A DNA stretch of 64,000 bases, taken from Actinospica robiniae DSM 44927. Its GTDB lineage: Bacteria > Actinomycetota > Actinomycetes > Streptomycetales > Catenulisporaceae. The first letter of the stretch is position 1. Each line of letters begins with the position of its first letter. The position numbers and the translations under genes are program-made. Below, in pieces: positions 1-10,516 of the stretch. The DNA is taken from NCBI RefSeq assembly GCF_000504285.1, contig NZ_KI632511.1, forward strand, positions 5,314,154 to 5,378,153, read 5' to 3'. Below the pieces are notes generated by a model. The model did no database searches and was not told where the DNA came from. It was given only the letters and a program-made list of their open reading frames with translations.

Positions 1-2705
<2,705 letters not shown>

Positions 2706-2764
2706 GTCAAGTTCCTCGCAGTCAGTCGCAAGTGCTTGGTCGGAAGTGTTCTCGTGCCGCAATG

Positions 2765-2789
2765 AAAAAACCCCTCGCACAGGAGGGGT
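2765..2789 (-). terminator. Intrinsic terminator in leuS leader (attenuator)
   Basis: Read on the minus strand, ACCCCTC and GAGGGGT form a perfect 7-bp stem around a CTGTGC loop, followed directly by six T. It lies 60 bp upstream of the leuS start and downstream of the leader peptide, the position of an attenuator terminator. A run of T after a GC-rich stem is uncommon in this GC-rich sequence. Confidence 0.85.
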
Positions 2790-2814
2790 CGCCACGCTGA
2801 GTCGATCCTCAGCG
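2783..2814 (-). promoter_or_regulatory. Alternative hairpins of the leuS attenuator
   Basis: Two mutually exclusive structures can be drawn on the minus strand. Stem 1 pairs CGCTGAG (2808-2814) with CTCAGCG (2795-2801). The alternative pairs GAGGATCG (2803-2810) with CGACCCCTC (2783-2791), with a small internal loop, and would sequester the 5' arm of the terminator. A ribosome stalled on the leader's leucine codons would cover the start of stem 1 and favour the antiterminator. The pairings are read by eye; the mechanism is inferred. Confidence 0.6.
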
Positions 2815-2847
2815 CGGCCGGCCAAGAAGCAGGCGCACAGCTTGCAT
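2809..2847 (-). CDS. Leucine-rich leader peptide of leuS
   Basis: A 12-residue [15 protein letters not shown], with three consecutive leucine codons (CTG CTT CTT). Its stop codon overlaps the first leader hairpin. The ATG lies only 6 nt after a TATCCT -10 hexamer, so the message is probably leaderless and no ribosome binding site is needed. Position, leucine run and downstream terminator are those of a classical transcription-attenuation leader peptide. Confidence 0.75.
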   Translation of the reverse strand: MQAVRLLLGRPR

Positions 2848-2853
2848 GTGTGC

Positions 2854-2859
2854 AGGATA
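2854..2859 (-). promoter_or_regulatory. -10 element of the leuS leader promoter
   Basis: TATCCT on the minus strand, followed by 6 nt and then the leader ATG, so transcription should begin at or next to the A of ATG. No convincing -35 hexamer is visible 17 bp upstream. Confidence 0.5.
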
Positions 2860-3011
2860 CCACCCGCCCCCGCCCGCACGGTCCCGATATCCGCCCTGAT
2901 CGCGGCCGGGGTACCGGCCGGTAGCCGTGCGCGCTCTTAACTTTCGCCGCGTAATGCGATACCGTCCGGTGGGCCCACCCACACCCCGCCCCTCTCCCCG
3001 CGCGAGGACAC

Positions 3012-3974
3012 TTGGACGCGACCCAGACCTCTGACCCGACCGGCGTCGGCCCGGGCACGCCGGGTCAGGCTTCGGCGTTCCGCCGCGCGCTGGACGACCA
3101 GGCCCTGGACGCCGGGGTGGCGAAAGAGGGTCCGCTGGATCTGACCGTTCCGCTCGATTTCGCCGAGATACGCGCGGTGCTCTCGAGTTCGGGTTCGAAT
3201 CCCAAGCCGCCTCCGCCCGAGGACCTGCCGCCGCCGGTCGCCGAGGGCGGCGGGCCTCGGCGACGAAGGCGCGGCGGCGACCACGCGGCCCCGCCCGGGC
3301 ACACCGGCTCGAAACGGCTCGGCCGCATCGGCGTCTTCGTCGCGCTGGCCACTGCGTTCTCGGTGGGCACGGCCGCGGCGCTGGTGCTCTCCAGCGGCGG
3401 CCAGGGCGCCTCGGTCTCGCTGCCGACCACCAACGGGAACCTGCCGGTGGTCACGGCGCTGGCCGGCGGACCCGGCCAGGTGCCCACCTCCTCCGCCGCG
3501 GCCGGCTCGAACCCCTCTTCTTCGCCCGGCTCGCCGTCGCCCTCCCCCTCGGCTTCGGCCTCGTCGTCGGCCTCGGCCTCGCCCACCCAGTCCGGGACCC
3601 CCACGGCCGCCCCGAGCACGTCGCAGGCTTCGAGTTCCGCCTCGGCCGATCCGAGTCCGTCGCAGGCGCCTGCGTCGCCCACGGTCTCCTCCTCGCCCTT
3701 CACCGATCTGCAGCAGGGTTCGAGCGGTTCGACCGTCACCACGCTCCAGCAGATGCTGGCCGAGGTGGATCTGCTGCGCCAGCAACGGCAGCGCCACGAC
3801 ACCGTGTTCGTGTACGTGCGCAACCGGATGATCGCGGATCCGAGCGGCAGCTACGGGGACGCGACGGCGAACGCGGTCGCCGCCTTCCAGCAGGCGAACG
3901 GCGTCGGCGCCCAGCTCGGGGTGTGCGATCAGGCCACCTTCGACGCGCTCGCGGCCCAGGCCGCCGGGCAGTGA
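3012..3974 (+). CDS. Membrane-anchored peptidoglycan-binding-domain protein
   Basis: A 320-residue protein. The N-terminal cytoplasmic part (about 1-100) is polar and ends in a basic RRRRR-type stretch, followed by one membrane segment at about 101-126. A long Ser/Ala/Pro-rich linker (about 155-225) leads to a C-terminal PG_binding_1-like domain (about 230-320) with repeated LQQ/VAAFQQANG helices. The topology implies binding to the cell wall outside the membrane. Start taken as TTG 3012 behind a GAGGA ribosome binding site. It is transcribed divergently from the leuS leader. No catalytic domain is seen. Confidence 0.75.
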   Translation: MDATQTSDPTGVGPGTPGQASAFRRALDDQALDAGVAKEGPLDLTVPLDFAEIRAVLSSSGSNPKPPPPEDLPPPVAEGGGPRRRRRGGDHAAPPGHTGSKRLGRIGVFVALATAFSVGTAAALVLSSGGQGASVSLPTTNGNLPVVTALAGGPGQVPTSSAAAGSNPSSSPGSPSPSPSASASSSASASPTQSGTPTAAPSTSQASSSASADPSPSQAPASPTVSSSPFTDLQQGSSGSTVTTLQQMLAEVDLLRQQRQRHDTVFVYVRNRMIADPSGSYGDATANAVAAFQQANGVGAQLGVCDQATFDALAAQAAGQ

Positions 3975-4009
3975 AACCTCCTCTCATCTCACTGCCCTAA
4001 GGTGTGCGC

Positions 4010-4750
4010 ATGTCAGTGACGAGTCTGTCCGAGCTGTGGCATGAAGTCGTGAGCACGCAGTCGGGTCCGCCGCGCTGGCAGATCATCGGCGCGGGCGCCG
4101 CGGCCCTGGCCGCGGTCGCGCCGCGGCCGGTCTGGCGGCTGACCCGAAACGCCGTCACCATCGCGCACGAGGGCGGGCACGCGCTGATCGCGCTGTGCAC
4201 CGGGCGCCGGCTGAGCGGGATCAGACTGCACGCGGACACCTCCGGGGTGACCGTCTCCTACGGCAAGCCGCGCGGGCCGGGCATGGTCTTCACCGCGCTG
4301 GCCGGCTACGTCTCCCCGGCGCTGCTCGGCCTCGGCGGCGCGGCGCTGGCCGGAACCGGGCATATCACGGCCCTGCTCTGGGCGTGCGTGGCGCTGCTGG
4401 CCTTGATGCTGCTGATGATCCGCAACCTCTACGGGCTGCTCACGCTGGTGGCCACCGGCGCCGGCGTGTTCGCAGTGACCTGGTACGCGACCTCGCAGGT
4501 GCAGGGCGCGTTCGCCGACTTCGCGGTCTGGTTCCTGCTGTTCGGCGGGATAAGGCCGGTGTTCGAGCTGCAGTGGCAGCGCAGCCGAGGCCGGGCGCCG
4601 GACTCGGACGCGGACCAGCTGGCCAAGCTGACCGGCGTGCCGGGACTGCTCTGGGTGCTCGTCTTCGGAGTGGTCGCGCTCGGCAGCGCGGCGCTCGGCG
4701 CGCACTGGCTGATGCCGCACTGGACCACGGTGGCGCTGCCCGGGCACTGA
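4010..4750 (+). CDS. M50B-like integral membrane metalloprotease
   Basis: A 246-residue multi-pass protein. The zinc-protease signature HEGGH is at residues 53-57 at the start of a hydrophobic helix, as in the M50B (SpoIVFB/site-2-protease-like) family. Roughly six hydrophobic segments follow. The family cleaves or binds within the membrane; the substrate here is unknown. The second metal ligand (normally an Asp in a late membrane segment) cannot be fixed by eye. ATG 4010 is chosen because AAGG sits 7 nt upstream; GTG 4004 is the alternative. Confidence 0.75.
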   Translation: MSVTSLSELWHEVVSTQSGPPRWQIIGAGAAALAAVAPRPVWRLTRNAVTIAHEGGHALIALCTGRRLSGIRLHADTSGVTVSYGKPRGPGMVFTALAGYVSPALLGLGGAALAGTGHITALLWACVALLALMLLMIRNLYGLLTLVATGAGVFAVTWYATSQVQGAFADFAVWFLLFGGIRPVFELQWQRSRGRAPDSDADQLAKLTGVPGLLWVLVFGVVALGSAALGAHWLMPHWTTVALPGH

Positions 4751-4898
4751 CCCCGGCGCCGGCCCCGCCGCTCCCGCCGCTCCCGCGCGGGCGGCTCCCT
4801 CCCGTTCACCCTGACACCTGCGAACCCTCGCGCCCCGCCCGGGGCCGGGGGTTCGCGGCGTCTCCGGCCCGGCGGATGACCCCGGCCGGACCCCCGTC

Positions 4899-4927
4899 TT
4901 GCCGTGAAACGCATGATCTACGATAAT
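4899..4927 (+). promoter_or_regulatory. Vegetative-type promoter before the DUF6421 gene
   Basis: TTGCCG (4899-4904) and GATAAT (4922-4927) are separated by exactly 17 bp, in an unusually AT-rich stretch 55 bp upstream of the ATG at 4983. The rest of the gap from 4751 is GC-rich with a possible small hairpin near 4830-4855. Confidence 0.65.
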
Positions 4928-4982
4928 TCTTACGGTAGCTACGCGATTCAAGCGCAAATTTTTCTGTGGAAGGAGCCCGGTG

Positions 4983-6383
4983 ATGACGAGCGTGGACCAA
5001 GCCGTACTTGACCGTACGGCGAGTGCCGGCAGCGCGACCGTGGACGCCGAGTTCCCGGCCTGGCCGCGGCTGGTGGAGGCGATCGAGCGGCTGCGCCCGT
5101 TCCAGGCCAAGGACGGCTCGGTGGAGGCGGAGTCCCGGGAGACCGCCCGGCAGTGCGCCGACGCCATGATCGACGCGGTCGGCGAGCTGGCCCCGTCCTT
5201 CCCGCACGACGCCGACTACCTGCGCGCGCTGCTGACGGACCTGCGCAAGTGGGCCGCCGCGGACTTCGGCGTGCCGGACTTCCTCGACTCGCTGCTGGCC
5301 TTCCGCCCGGACGCCCGGCGCGAGGACGGGCTGCGCCACCTGGTCGTCTTCCCGATGTACACCCAGAACGGCAACCCGAACCGCAACTTCGAGGCGGTGC
5401 TGCTGCGGGTGTTCTGGCCGGACTGGCTGGCCCGGCTCGAGGGCGAGCGCTACGACAACCCGCAGTTCCTGTCCATCTCGTTCGAGGCCTTCACGGCCGG
5501 CTACGACACCAACTCCGCGGTGCTCTTCCCGGAGACCGTGGCGGTGCGCGAGGTGCCCAAGTTCACCTGGGGCGCGATCTTCAGCGACCGCGAGGCGGCC
5601 CGGTTCCGCACCGTCACCGCCGCCGCGGCCGAGGTCACCCGGCTGGAGCTGCCCGACGACGCGGCCCGGCTGGTGGCCGACCAGGCCCTGGCGCAGGACG
5701 CGTTCGCGCTCTGGGACATGATCCACGACCGCACGCACAGCCACGGCGACCTGCCCTTCGACCCGTTCATGATCAAGCAGCGGATGCCCTACTGGCTCTA
5801 CTCGCTCGAGGAGCTGCGCTGCGACCTGAACACCTTCCGCGAGGCGGTGCGGCTCGAGGGCGAGGGCCTGGCCCAGGCCAAGGCGGTGCAGCAGGCGATC
5901 CTGTTCGACCGGCTCTTCCGCTTCCCGATCAGCGGCGACCGGGTGCGCAACTACGACGGCCTCGGCGGCCAGCTGCTGTTCGCCTACCTGCACAAGAACG
6001 GCGTGCTGCAGTGGACCGACAACCGGCTGCGGATCGACTGGCCGGCCGTGGCCCCGGCCGTGATCGCGCTGTGCGAGCAGGTCGAGCAGCTCTACCGGGA
6101 CGGCATCGACCGGCCCAAGACCGCGCACTGGATCGCCGCCTACGAGCTGGTGGCCGGGTACGTCACCCCGCACCCGGGCTCGACCTGGGCGCGCGGGCTG
6201 GGCGGGCACCCGGGCTCGCAGCCGTGGGCCGACGTGCTCCCGCTGGACGGGCCGAACAAGGGCCTGGTGGACCTGGTCCTGGCGGACGAGTTCCCGCTGA
6301 GTATGTTCTACGAGGCACTGGAGAAGAAGATGCGCCCGGTGGTCGCCGCCACCCGCGGCATCACCGCCGACGCCCGCAGCTGA
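4983..6383 (+). CDS. DUF6421 family protein
   Basis: A 466-residue soluble protein matching what I recall as the actinobacterial DUF6421 family; its biochemical role is unknown. Visible features are a conserved-looking FPMYTQNGNPNRN stretch near residue 120 and a His/Asp-rich HDRTHSHGDLPFDPF region near residue 250 that could bind metal. There is no signal peptide or membrane segment. It is followed 68 bp later by the threonine aldolase gene on the same strand, suggesting co-transcription. ATG 4983 is preferred over the adjacent GTG 4980 because it is better spaced from GAAGGAG. Confidence 0.7.
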   Translation: MTSVDQAVLDRTASAGSATVDAEFPAWPRLVEAIERLRPFQAKDGSVEAESRETARQCADAMIDAVGELAPSFPHDADYLRALLTDLRKWAAADFGVPDFLDSLLAFRPDARREDGLRHLVVFPMYTQNGNPNRNFEAVLLRVFWPDWLARLEGERYDNPQFLSISFEAFTAGYDTNSAVLFPETVAVREVPKFTWGAIFSDREAARFRTVTAAAAEVTRLELPDDAARLVADQALAQDAFALWDMIHDRTHSHGDLPFDPFMIKQRMPYWLYSLEELRCDLNTFREAVRLEGEGLAQAKAVQQAILFDRLFRFPISGDRVRNYDGLGGQLLFAYLHKNGVLQWTDNRLRIDWPAVAPAVIALCEQVEQLYRDGIDRPKTAHWIAAYELVAGYVTPHPGSTWARGLGGHPGSQPWADVLPLDGPNKGLVDLVLADEFPLSMFYEALEKKMRPVVAATRGITADARS

Positions 6384-6451
6384 CCGGCGCCCGCCAGAGA
6401 GCCGAACGCACCACCGAACAAGCACCATCGAGAACAAAGGGAGCACGCATC

Positions 6452-7510
6452 GTGCCCGTGCAGCGCCGTCACGACCCGGACTACCGCGGCTTCGCCAGCG
6501 ACAACTACGCCGGCGTGCACCCGGAGATCCTCGAGGCGATCGCCGTGGCCAACGGCGGCCACCAGATCTCCTATGGTGAGGACGCCTACACCGAGCACCT
6601 GCAGGAGCTGTTCCGGGAGCACTTCGGCCCGAGTGCCGAGGTGTTCCCGGTGTTCAACGGCACCGGCGCCAACGTCATCTCGCTCCAGGCGATGACCGAC
6701 CGCTGGCAGTCGGTCATCTGTGCCGAGAGCGCGCACATCCATGTCGACGAGTGCGGCGCCCCGGAGAAGGTGGCCGGGCTCAAGCTGCTGACCGTCCCCA
6801 CCCCGGACGGCAAGCTCACCCCGGAGCTGGTGGACCGGCAGGCCTACGGCTTCGACGACGAGCACCGGGCGCAGCCGGGCGTGGTGGCCATCACCCAGAC
6901 GACCGAACTCGGCACCTGCTACACGCCGCAGGAGGTGCGCGCGCTCGCCGACCACGCGCACAGCCTCGGCATGCGGCTGTACATGGACGGCGCGCGGCTG
7001 GCCAACGCGGCCGCGACGCTGGGCGTCCCGCTGCGGGAGTTCACCACCGACGCGCACGTGGACGTGCTCAGCTTCGGCGGCACCAAGAACGGCCTGCTGC
7101 TCGGCGAGTGCGTGGTCGTGCTGAACCCGGAGGCCGTGCGCAGCGTCAAGTACCTGCGCAAGGCGGGCATGCAGCTGGCCTCGAAGATGCGCTTCCTCTC
7201 CGTCCAGTTCGACGCCCTGCTCGCCGGCGACCTGTGGCTGCGCAGCGCCCAGCACGCCAACGCGATGGCCCAGCGGCTCTACCAGGGCGTCAAGGACGTG
7301 CAGGGGCTGGAGATCCCGCGTCCGGTGCAGGCCAACCAGGTCTTCGCGATCCTGCCGAAGCCGGTGACCGAACGGCTGCAGAAGCGCTTCCGCTTCTACA
7401 CCTGGAACGAGCACACCGGCGAGGTGCGCTGGATGACCTGCTTCGACACCACCGAGGCGGACGTGGACGCGTTCGCCGCCGCCATCGCCGAGGAGTTGCA
7501 CGCCGGCTAG
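6452..7510 (+). CDS. Low-specificity threonine aldolase family (PLP-dependent)
   Basis: A 352-residue fold-type I PLP enzyme of the beta-eliminating lyase/threonine aldolase family. The family cleaves L-threonine or allo-threonine to glycine and acetaldehyde. Visible are FASDNYAGVHPEI near the N-terminus, the substrate/PLP region FNGTGANV, MDGARLANAA, and SFGGTKNG holding the PLP lysine. Start is GTG 6452 with AAAGGGAG upstream. It probably forms a two-gene operon with the DUF6421 gene, so the DUF6421 protein may act on the same metabolites, but that is inference. The exact substrate is not determined. Confidence 0.88.
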   Translation: MPVQRRHDPDYRGFASDNYAGVHPEILEAIAVANGGHQISYGEDAYTEHLQELFREHFGPSAEVFPVFNGTGANVISLQAMTDRWQSVICAESAHIHVDECGAPEKVAGLKLLTVPTPDGKLTPELVDRQAYGFDDEHRAQPGVVAITQTTELGTCYTPQEVRALADHAHSLGMRLYMDGARLANAAATLGVPLREFTTDAHVDVLSFGGTKNGLLLGECVVVLNPEAVRSVKYLRKAGMQLASKMRFLSVQFDALLAGDLWLRSAQHANAMAQRLYQGVKDVQGLEIPRPVQANQVFAILPKPVTERLQKRFRFYTWNEHTGEVRWMTCFDTTEADVDAFAAAIAEELHAG

Positions 7511-7614
7511 GCTCCGGCCGACTCCCGGTCACCCGGAATGCCGCTCGATTGGGCGATCCGCCTCCGGATCGGGTATCGTAATCCTCGCACCGGCCGCGCA
7601 GGCGGACCGGCAGC

Positions 7615-7690
<76 letters not shown>

Positions 7691-7692
7691 CA

Positions 7693-7737
7693 GCACAGCG
7701 GCCGGGTCGTGATCCACGACCCGGCCGCTGTGCTTTT
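7693..7737 (+). terminator. Terminator of tRNA-Lys
   Basis: A perfect 19-bp stem (7693-7711 with 7715-7733) with a 3-nt ATC loop, followed by TTTT, starting two bases after the CCA end of the tRNA. Confidence 0.9.
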
Positions 7738-7837
7738 CACGACACGCCGTCACCCGAATGCCGCGGCGGGCGAAGCAGCCTCGCGCGACTTGTCCGAATG
7801 GACCGTGTAATACCGAAGAGCACTGTAACGCCCGATC

Positions 7838-7843
7838 TATACT
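7838..7843 (+). promoter_or_regulatory. -10 element TATACT
   Basis: TATACT lies 43 bp upstream of the ATG of the secreted-protein gene at 7886. No clear -35 hexamer is seen, so an alternative sigma factor or an activator is possible. Confidence 0.45.
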
Positions 7844-7885
7844 CTCTCGACCGAGCACCTTCGACGTCTGAGAATCGGGAGTTCC

Positions 7886-8407
7886 ATGCATTCGCTCACC
7901 CCCCTGCGCACCGCCGCCGCGGCCGCCGCGGCCGCGCTGGCCGGCGTGCTCGCCGTGGCACCGCAGGCGAGCGCCGCGATCGGCTCAGCCGGCTTCGGCA
8001 CCCCGCCGCGCGTGACGGACGGCGGCAGAAGCCTGACGGTGCCGCTCGACGGCGTCTCGGCCGACCAGGCCGCGGGTGTCGCGACGGCGCAGCAGATGGC
8101 CGACTCCTTCGCCGGCTCCTGGCTGGGCGGCGTGCTCCAGTACGCCGCGGACCACTCCGCGTCCGCCACGCCCACCTGCCGGATGACCGTGGCCGTCACC
8201 GACCCGAACGGCGCGGCCGGCTCCGCCACCGAGGTCCTCCCGGATCAGGGCACCGTGGCGCCGCTGACCATCATGAACCGGACCAAGGGCACCCGCTGGG
8301 GCGCGGGCGACGTCGACCACTTCAGCACCAAGACGACGTGCACGGACATGCGCGGCAACGGCCAGCTGAGCAATGTCACCCAGGACCAGGACGCCGTAGT
8401 CGGCTAA
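7886..8407 (+). CDS. Small secreted protein of unknown function
   Basis: A 173-residue protein with a clear Sec signal peptide: a short polar start, an Ala-rich hydrophobic core and probable cleavage after QASA at about residue 30. The mature part has two cysteines that could form one disulfide and no recognised catalytic motif. ATG 7886 is preceded by GGGAG. It begins a cluster of small secreted proteins (7.9-11.6 kb) that includes rodlin-like genes, so a cell-surface role is possible. I do not recognise the family. Confidence 0.7.
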   Translation: MHSLTPLRTAAAAAAAALAGVLAVAPQASAAIGSAGFGTPPRVTDGGRSLTVPLDGVSADQAAGVATAQQMADSFAGSWLGGVLQYAADHSASATPTCRMTVAVTDPNGAAGSATEVLPDQGTVAPLTIMNRTKGTRWGAGDVDHFSTKTTCTDMRGNGQLSNVTQDQDAVVG

Positions 8408-8486
8408 TACTCCGAATAGGTGAGGGCATTAAGCCGATGGTCTGATTGTCCATACTCTCGTACACCGCTTACATGCGATTCACCGC

Positions 8487-8539
8487 TGATCACTCGTTAG
8501 AGTTCCTTGACACGAAAAGTCGGGAACTCGTGTACGTTT
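8487..8539 (+). promoter_or_regulatory. Shared upstream element of rodlin-like gene 1
   Basis: TGATCACTCGTTAG (8487-8500) and, 29 bp on, GTGTACGTTT (8530-8539). Both occur identically and at nearly the same spacing upstream of the second rodlin-like gene. A TTGACA (8507-8512) lies between them and TACGTT could be the -10. Likely a promoter with a common regulator site. Confidence 0.65.
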
Positions 8540-8627
8540 GCACCCGAGCCGAGTTGCTTGGCAGTTTCCGGCATCATGCCGTGAGTAAATAAGATAATCA
8601 TTCAAGCGAAGGTAGAGGATCAGTATT

Positions 8628-9119
8628 ATGGCGTTTCTGAAGAAGGTCGCCACAATCGCCGTGCTGGCCGGTGCGGGCGTCATGGCCACCGCCGGCCTCG
8701 CGGCCGCGGACTCGGGCGACAACACGACGCACCAGGCCGGCCTGGTCGACGTGAACGCGCTCAACAACGTTGACGTCTCGCCGAACCTCGGCTGCCTGGG
8801 CGACGGCACGCTGCGCGACCTGACGCTGCAGAGCCTGATCGGCATCGTGCCGATCGGCGTGGGCGCCGACCACCTGCTCGAGCACACCAGCCTGAACCTG
8901 CTGGCCAACGGCAACACCTCGACCGAGGTGGAGGACTACTCCTGCACCTCCGACGAGGGTTCGTCGCAGGCGGGCAACGACAGCCACCGCAGCATCGGCG
9001 CGGGCAGCAGCTACAGCGAGCACGAGACCGGCAAGGACGCCGGTTCGCACAACTCGAAGGACGGCGAGGGCGCGGGCGGCCTGCTGGGCGGCACCGGCAT
9101 CCTCGGCACCGGCCTGTAA
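8628..9119 (+). CDS. Rodlin-like secreted surface protein 1
   Basis: A 163-residue secreted protein with a signal peptide (cleavage near GLAAA, about residue 27). The central part has a cysteine in NLGCLG, then QSLIGIVPIGVG and a second cysteine in EVEDYSC. The SLIG(I/L)VPI segment between two cysteines resembles the streptomycete rodlins RdlA/RdlB, which help organise chaplin fibrils on aerial hyphae. A Ser/Gly/Asp/His-rich tail ends GGLLGGTGILGTGL. It converges with a close paralogue at 9503. ATG 8628 has GAGGA upstream. Family assignment rests on remembered motifs only. Confidence 0.55.
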   Translation: MAFLKKVATIAVLAGAGVMATAGLAAADSGDNTTHQAGLVDVNALNNVDVSPNLGCLGDGTLRDLTLQSLIGIVPIGVGADHLLEHTSLNLLANGNTSTEVEDYSCTSDEGSSQAGNDSHRSIGAGSSYSEHETGKDAGSHNSKDGEGAGGLLGGTGILGTGL

Positions 9120-9149
9120 GCCACTGTCTGCACCTGCACCACGCAAAGG

Positions 9150-9186
9150 CCGCAGCAGCTCCGATCTGGGAGCTGCTGCGGTCTTT
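9150..9186 (+). terminator. Terminator of rodlin-like gene 1
   Basis: CCGCAGCAGCTCC and its complement GGGAGCTGCTGCGG form a stem of about 13 bp with a short loop, followed by TCTTTT, 30 bp after the stop codon. Confidence 0.85.
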
Positions 9187-9281
9187 TCGCGTACCGCAGA
9201 AGCAACAGCCGTCGAACCGAGTGAGAGCAATCCCATTGCCGCTGAAGGCATCTCGACCACTCGCCAAGCCAGGCGCGGGGT

Positions 9282-9298
9282 CCGGGGCGGAGCCCCGG
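9282..9298 (+). repeat. Small GC palindrome between convergent genes
   Basis: CCGGGGC-GGA-GCCCCGG lies between the two terminators. A GGGGTCCGGGGC-type block is a common dispersed intergenic motif in high-GC actinobacteria, and a partial copy is visible near 26895. The rest of 9187-9402 shows no gene. Confidence 0.5.
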
Positions 9299-9402
9299 CT
9301 TGGGGCTCGGGGCCGTACCCCGAAAGGACACAGTGGGTTGTGCGCCCGATGTAGGCGTCATCTCGTAGCGAAGCGCGGGGACGACGCCGAAAGTGCACGC
9401 GC

Positions 9403-9434
9403 AAAACCCCGGACCGCGCCATTGCGGTCCGGGG
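9403..9434 (-). terminator. Terminator of rodlin-like gene 2
   Basis: On the minus strand CCCCGGACCGC pairs with GCGGTCCGGGG around a 6-nt loop and is followed by TTTT, about 70 bp beyond the stop codon. Confidence 0.88.
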
Positions 9435-9502
9435 TGTGTACTGCTCGTTCCGTCAGAACGCGGCCGGTCGAGGACCTGGCGCGCGCGGCTCCACCGGGCT
9501 GT

Positions 9503-10027
9503 TTACAGGCCGGTGCCGAGGATGCCGGTGCCGCCGAGCAGGCCGCCCGCACCCTTGCCGTTCTCGGAGTTGTTCGCGCCCGCGTCGGTCCCGGCGCTGT
9601 GCACGTCCGAGCTGCTGCCCGCGCCCACGCTGCCGTGGCTGTTGTTGCCGGCCTCGGACGAGCCCTCGTCCGAGTTGCAGGAGTAGTCCTCCACCTCGGT
9701 CGAGGTGTTGCCGTTGGCGAGCACGTTGAGGCTGGCGTGCTGGAGCAGGTGGTTCAGGCCGACACCGATCGGGATCAGGCCGATCAGGCTCTGCGCGGTC
9801 AGGTCCGGAGCGGTCTGGTCCAGCAGGCAGCCGGCGTTCGGCGAGATGTCGGTGTTGTCGAGCAGGTTCACCGGGATCAGACCGTCCTGCTGCAGGTGGT
9901 CATCGCCCGCCTGCGGGGAGGCCGCCGGGCCCCACGCGCCTTCGTCAGCCGCCGCCATGCCGGCTGCGGACATGACGCCCGCGCTGGCGAGAACGGCGAT
10001 GGTCGCGGCCTTCTTCAGCAATGCCAT
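9503..10027 (-). CDS. Rodlin-like secreted surface protein 2
   Basis: A 174-residue paralogue of the protein at 8628, on the opposite strand and facing it. It shares the MA(F/L)LKK-type signal peptide, CLxD/CLGD cysteine region, QSLIGLIPIGVG, the NGNTSTEVEDYSC block and the identical C-terminal GAGGLLGGTGILGTGL. The final codons are nearly identical at DNA level too, pointing to recent duplication or gene conversion. ATG 10027 is chosen because the signal peptide then starts MALLKK, matching the paralogue. The likely role is assembly of the hydrophobic surface layer. Confidence 0.55.
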   Translation of the reverse strand: MALLKKAATIAVLASAGVMSAAGMAAADEGAWGPAASPQAGDDHLQQDGLIPVNLLDNTDISPNAGCLLDQTAPDLTAQSLIGLIPIGVGLNHLLQHASLNVLANGNTSTEVEDYSCNSDEGSSEAGNNSHGSVGAGSSSDVHSAGTDAGANNSENGKGAGGLLGGTGILGTGL

Positions 10028-10127
10028 GTTGATCGTTCTTCCTGTGGGATGCATATCACATTTTTAATGGATCAGATAGCGGAAGCCCGCTGTCGCGCAT
10101 TTCTGAACGTAGCAGCCTTCAGACTGA

Positions 10128-10181
10128 AAACGTACACCGGACTCACGGCGTCTCGTGGTTACCGACACTAACGAGTGATCA
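10128..10181 (-). promoter_or_regulatory. Shared upstream element of rodlin-like gene 2
   Basis: Minus-strand copy of the element at 8487: TGATCACTCGTTAG (10168-10181), then 30 bp, then GTGTACGTTT (10128-10137), about 100-155 bp upstream of the start. The remaining gap 10182-10516 shows no gene or strong motif. Confidence 0.65.
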
Positions 10182-10516
10182 CCCGCGTGCCCTTACTCAC
10201 AGCATTTTCAGTTCAGCCGACGCCTGCTTCGAAGCAAATCGCGCGGGCGACGCCCACATCGAGAGTATTGCCTGGCAGAGCTAGATCAACGCGATATTCA
10301 CTCGGCCGGAGGACGCCGGAGAAAATTTTAGGACGATCGCAACTGTGGACCGCCGGACTTTTCACCCCCCTCTCGCGTAACGCAATGAAAGGGACCCGGA
10401 AAAATCTCACACAGATTCAAACAGGGGATATCGGACCAGCCGGCTCTGGGCTGGGAATCCGGTCGGCCCGCAGCCCCGGTCCGCGAAAGCTGCGGGCGCG
10501 CGGCTTTGGCCGGCGG

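Noticed and set aside
2765-2859. T-box riboswitch upstream of leuS
   Set aside because: The leader is too short and lacks a specifier stem and T-box sequence; a leucine leader peptide explains the terminator better.
8628-10027. Chaplin assignment for the two small secreted proteins
   Set aside because: The chaplin-type Gly-Asn-Val-Cys repeat core is absent; the SLIG(L/I)VPI segment between two cysteines fits rodlins better.
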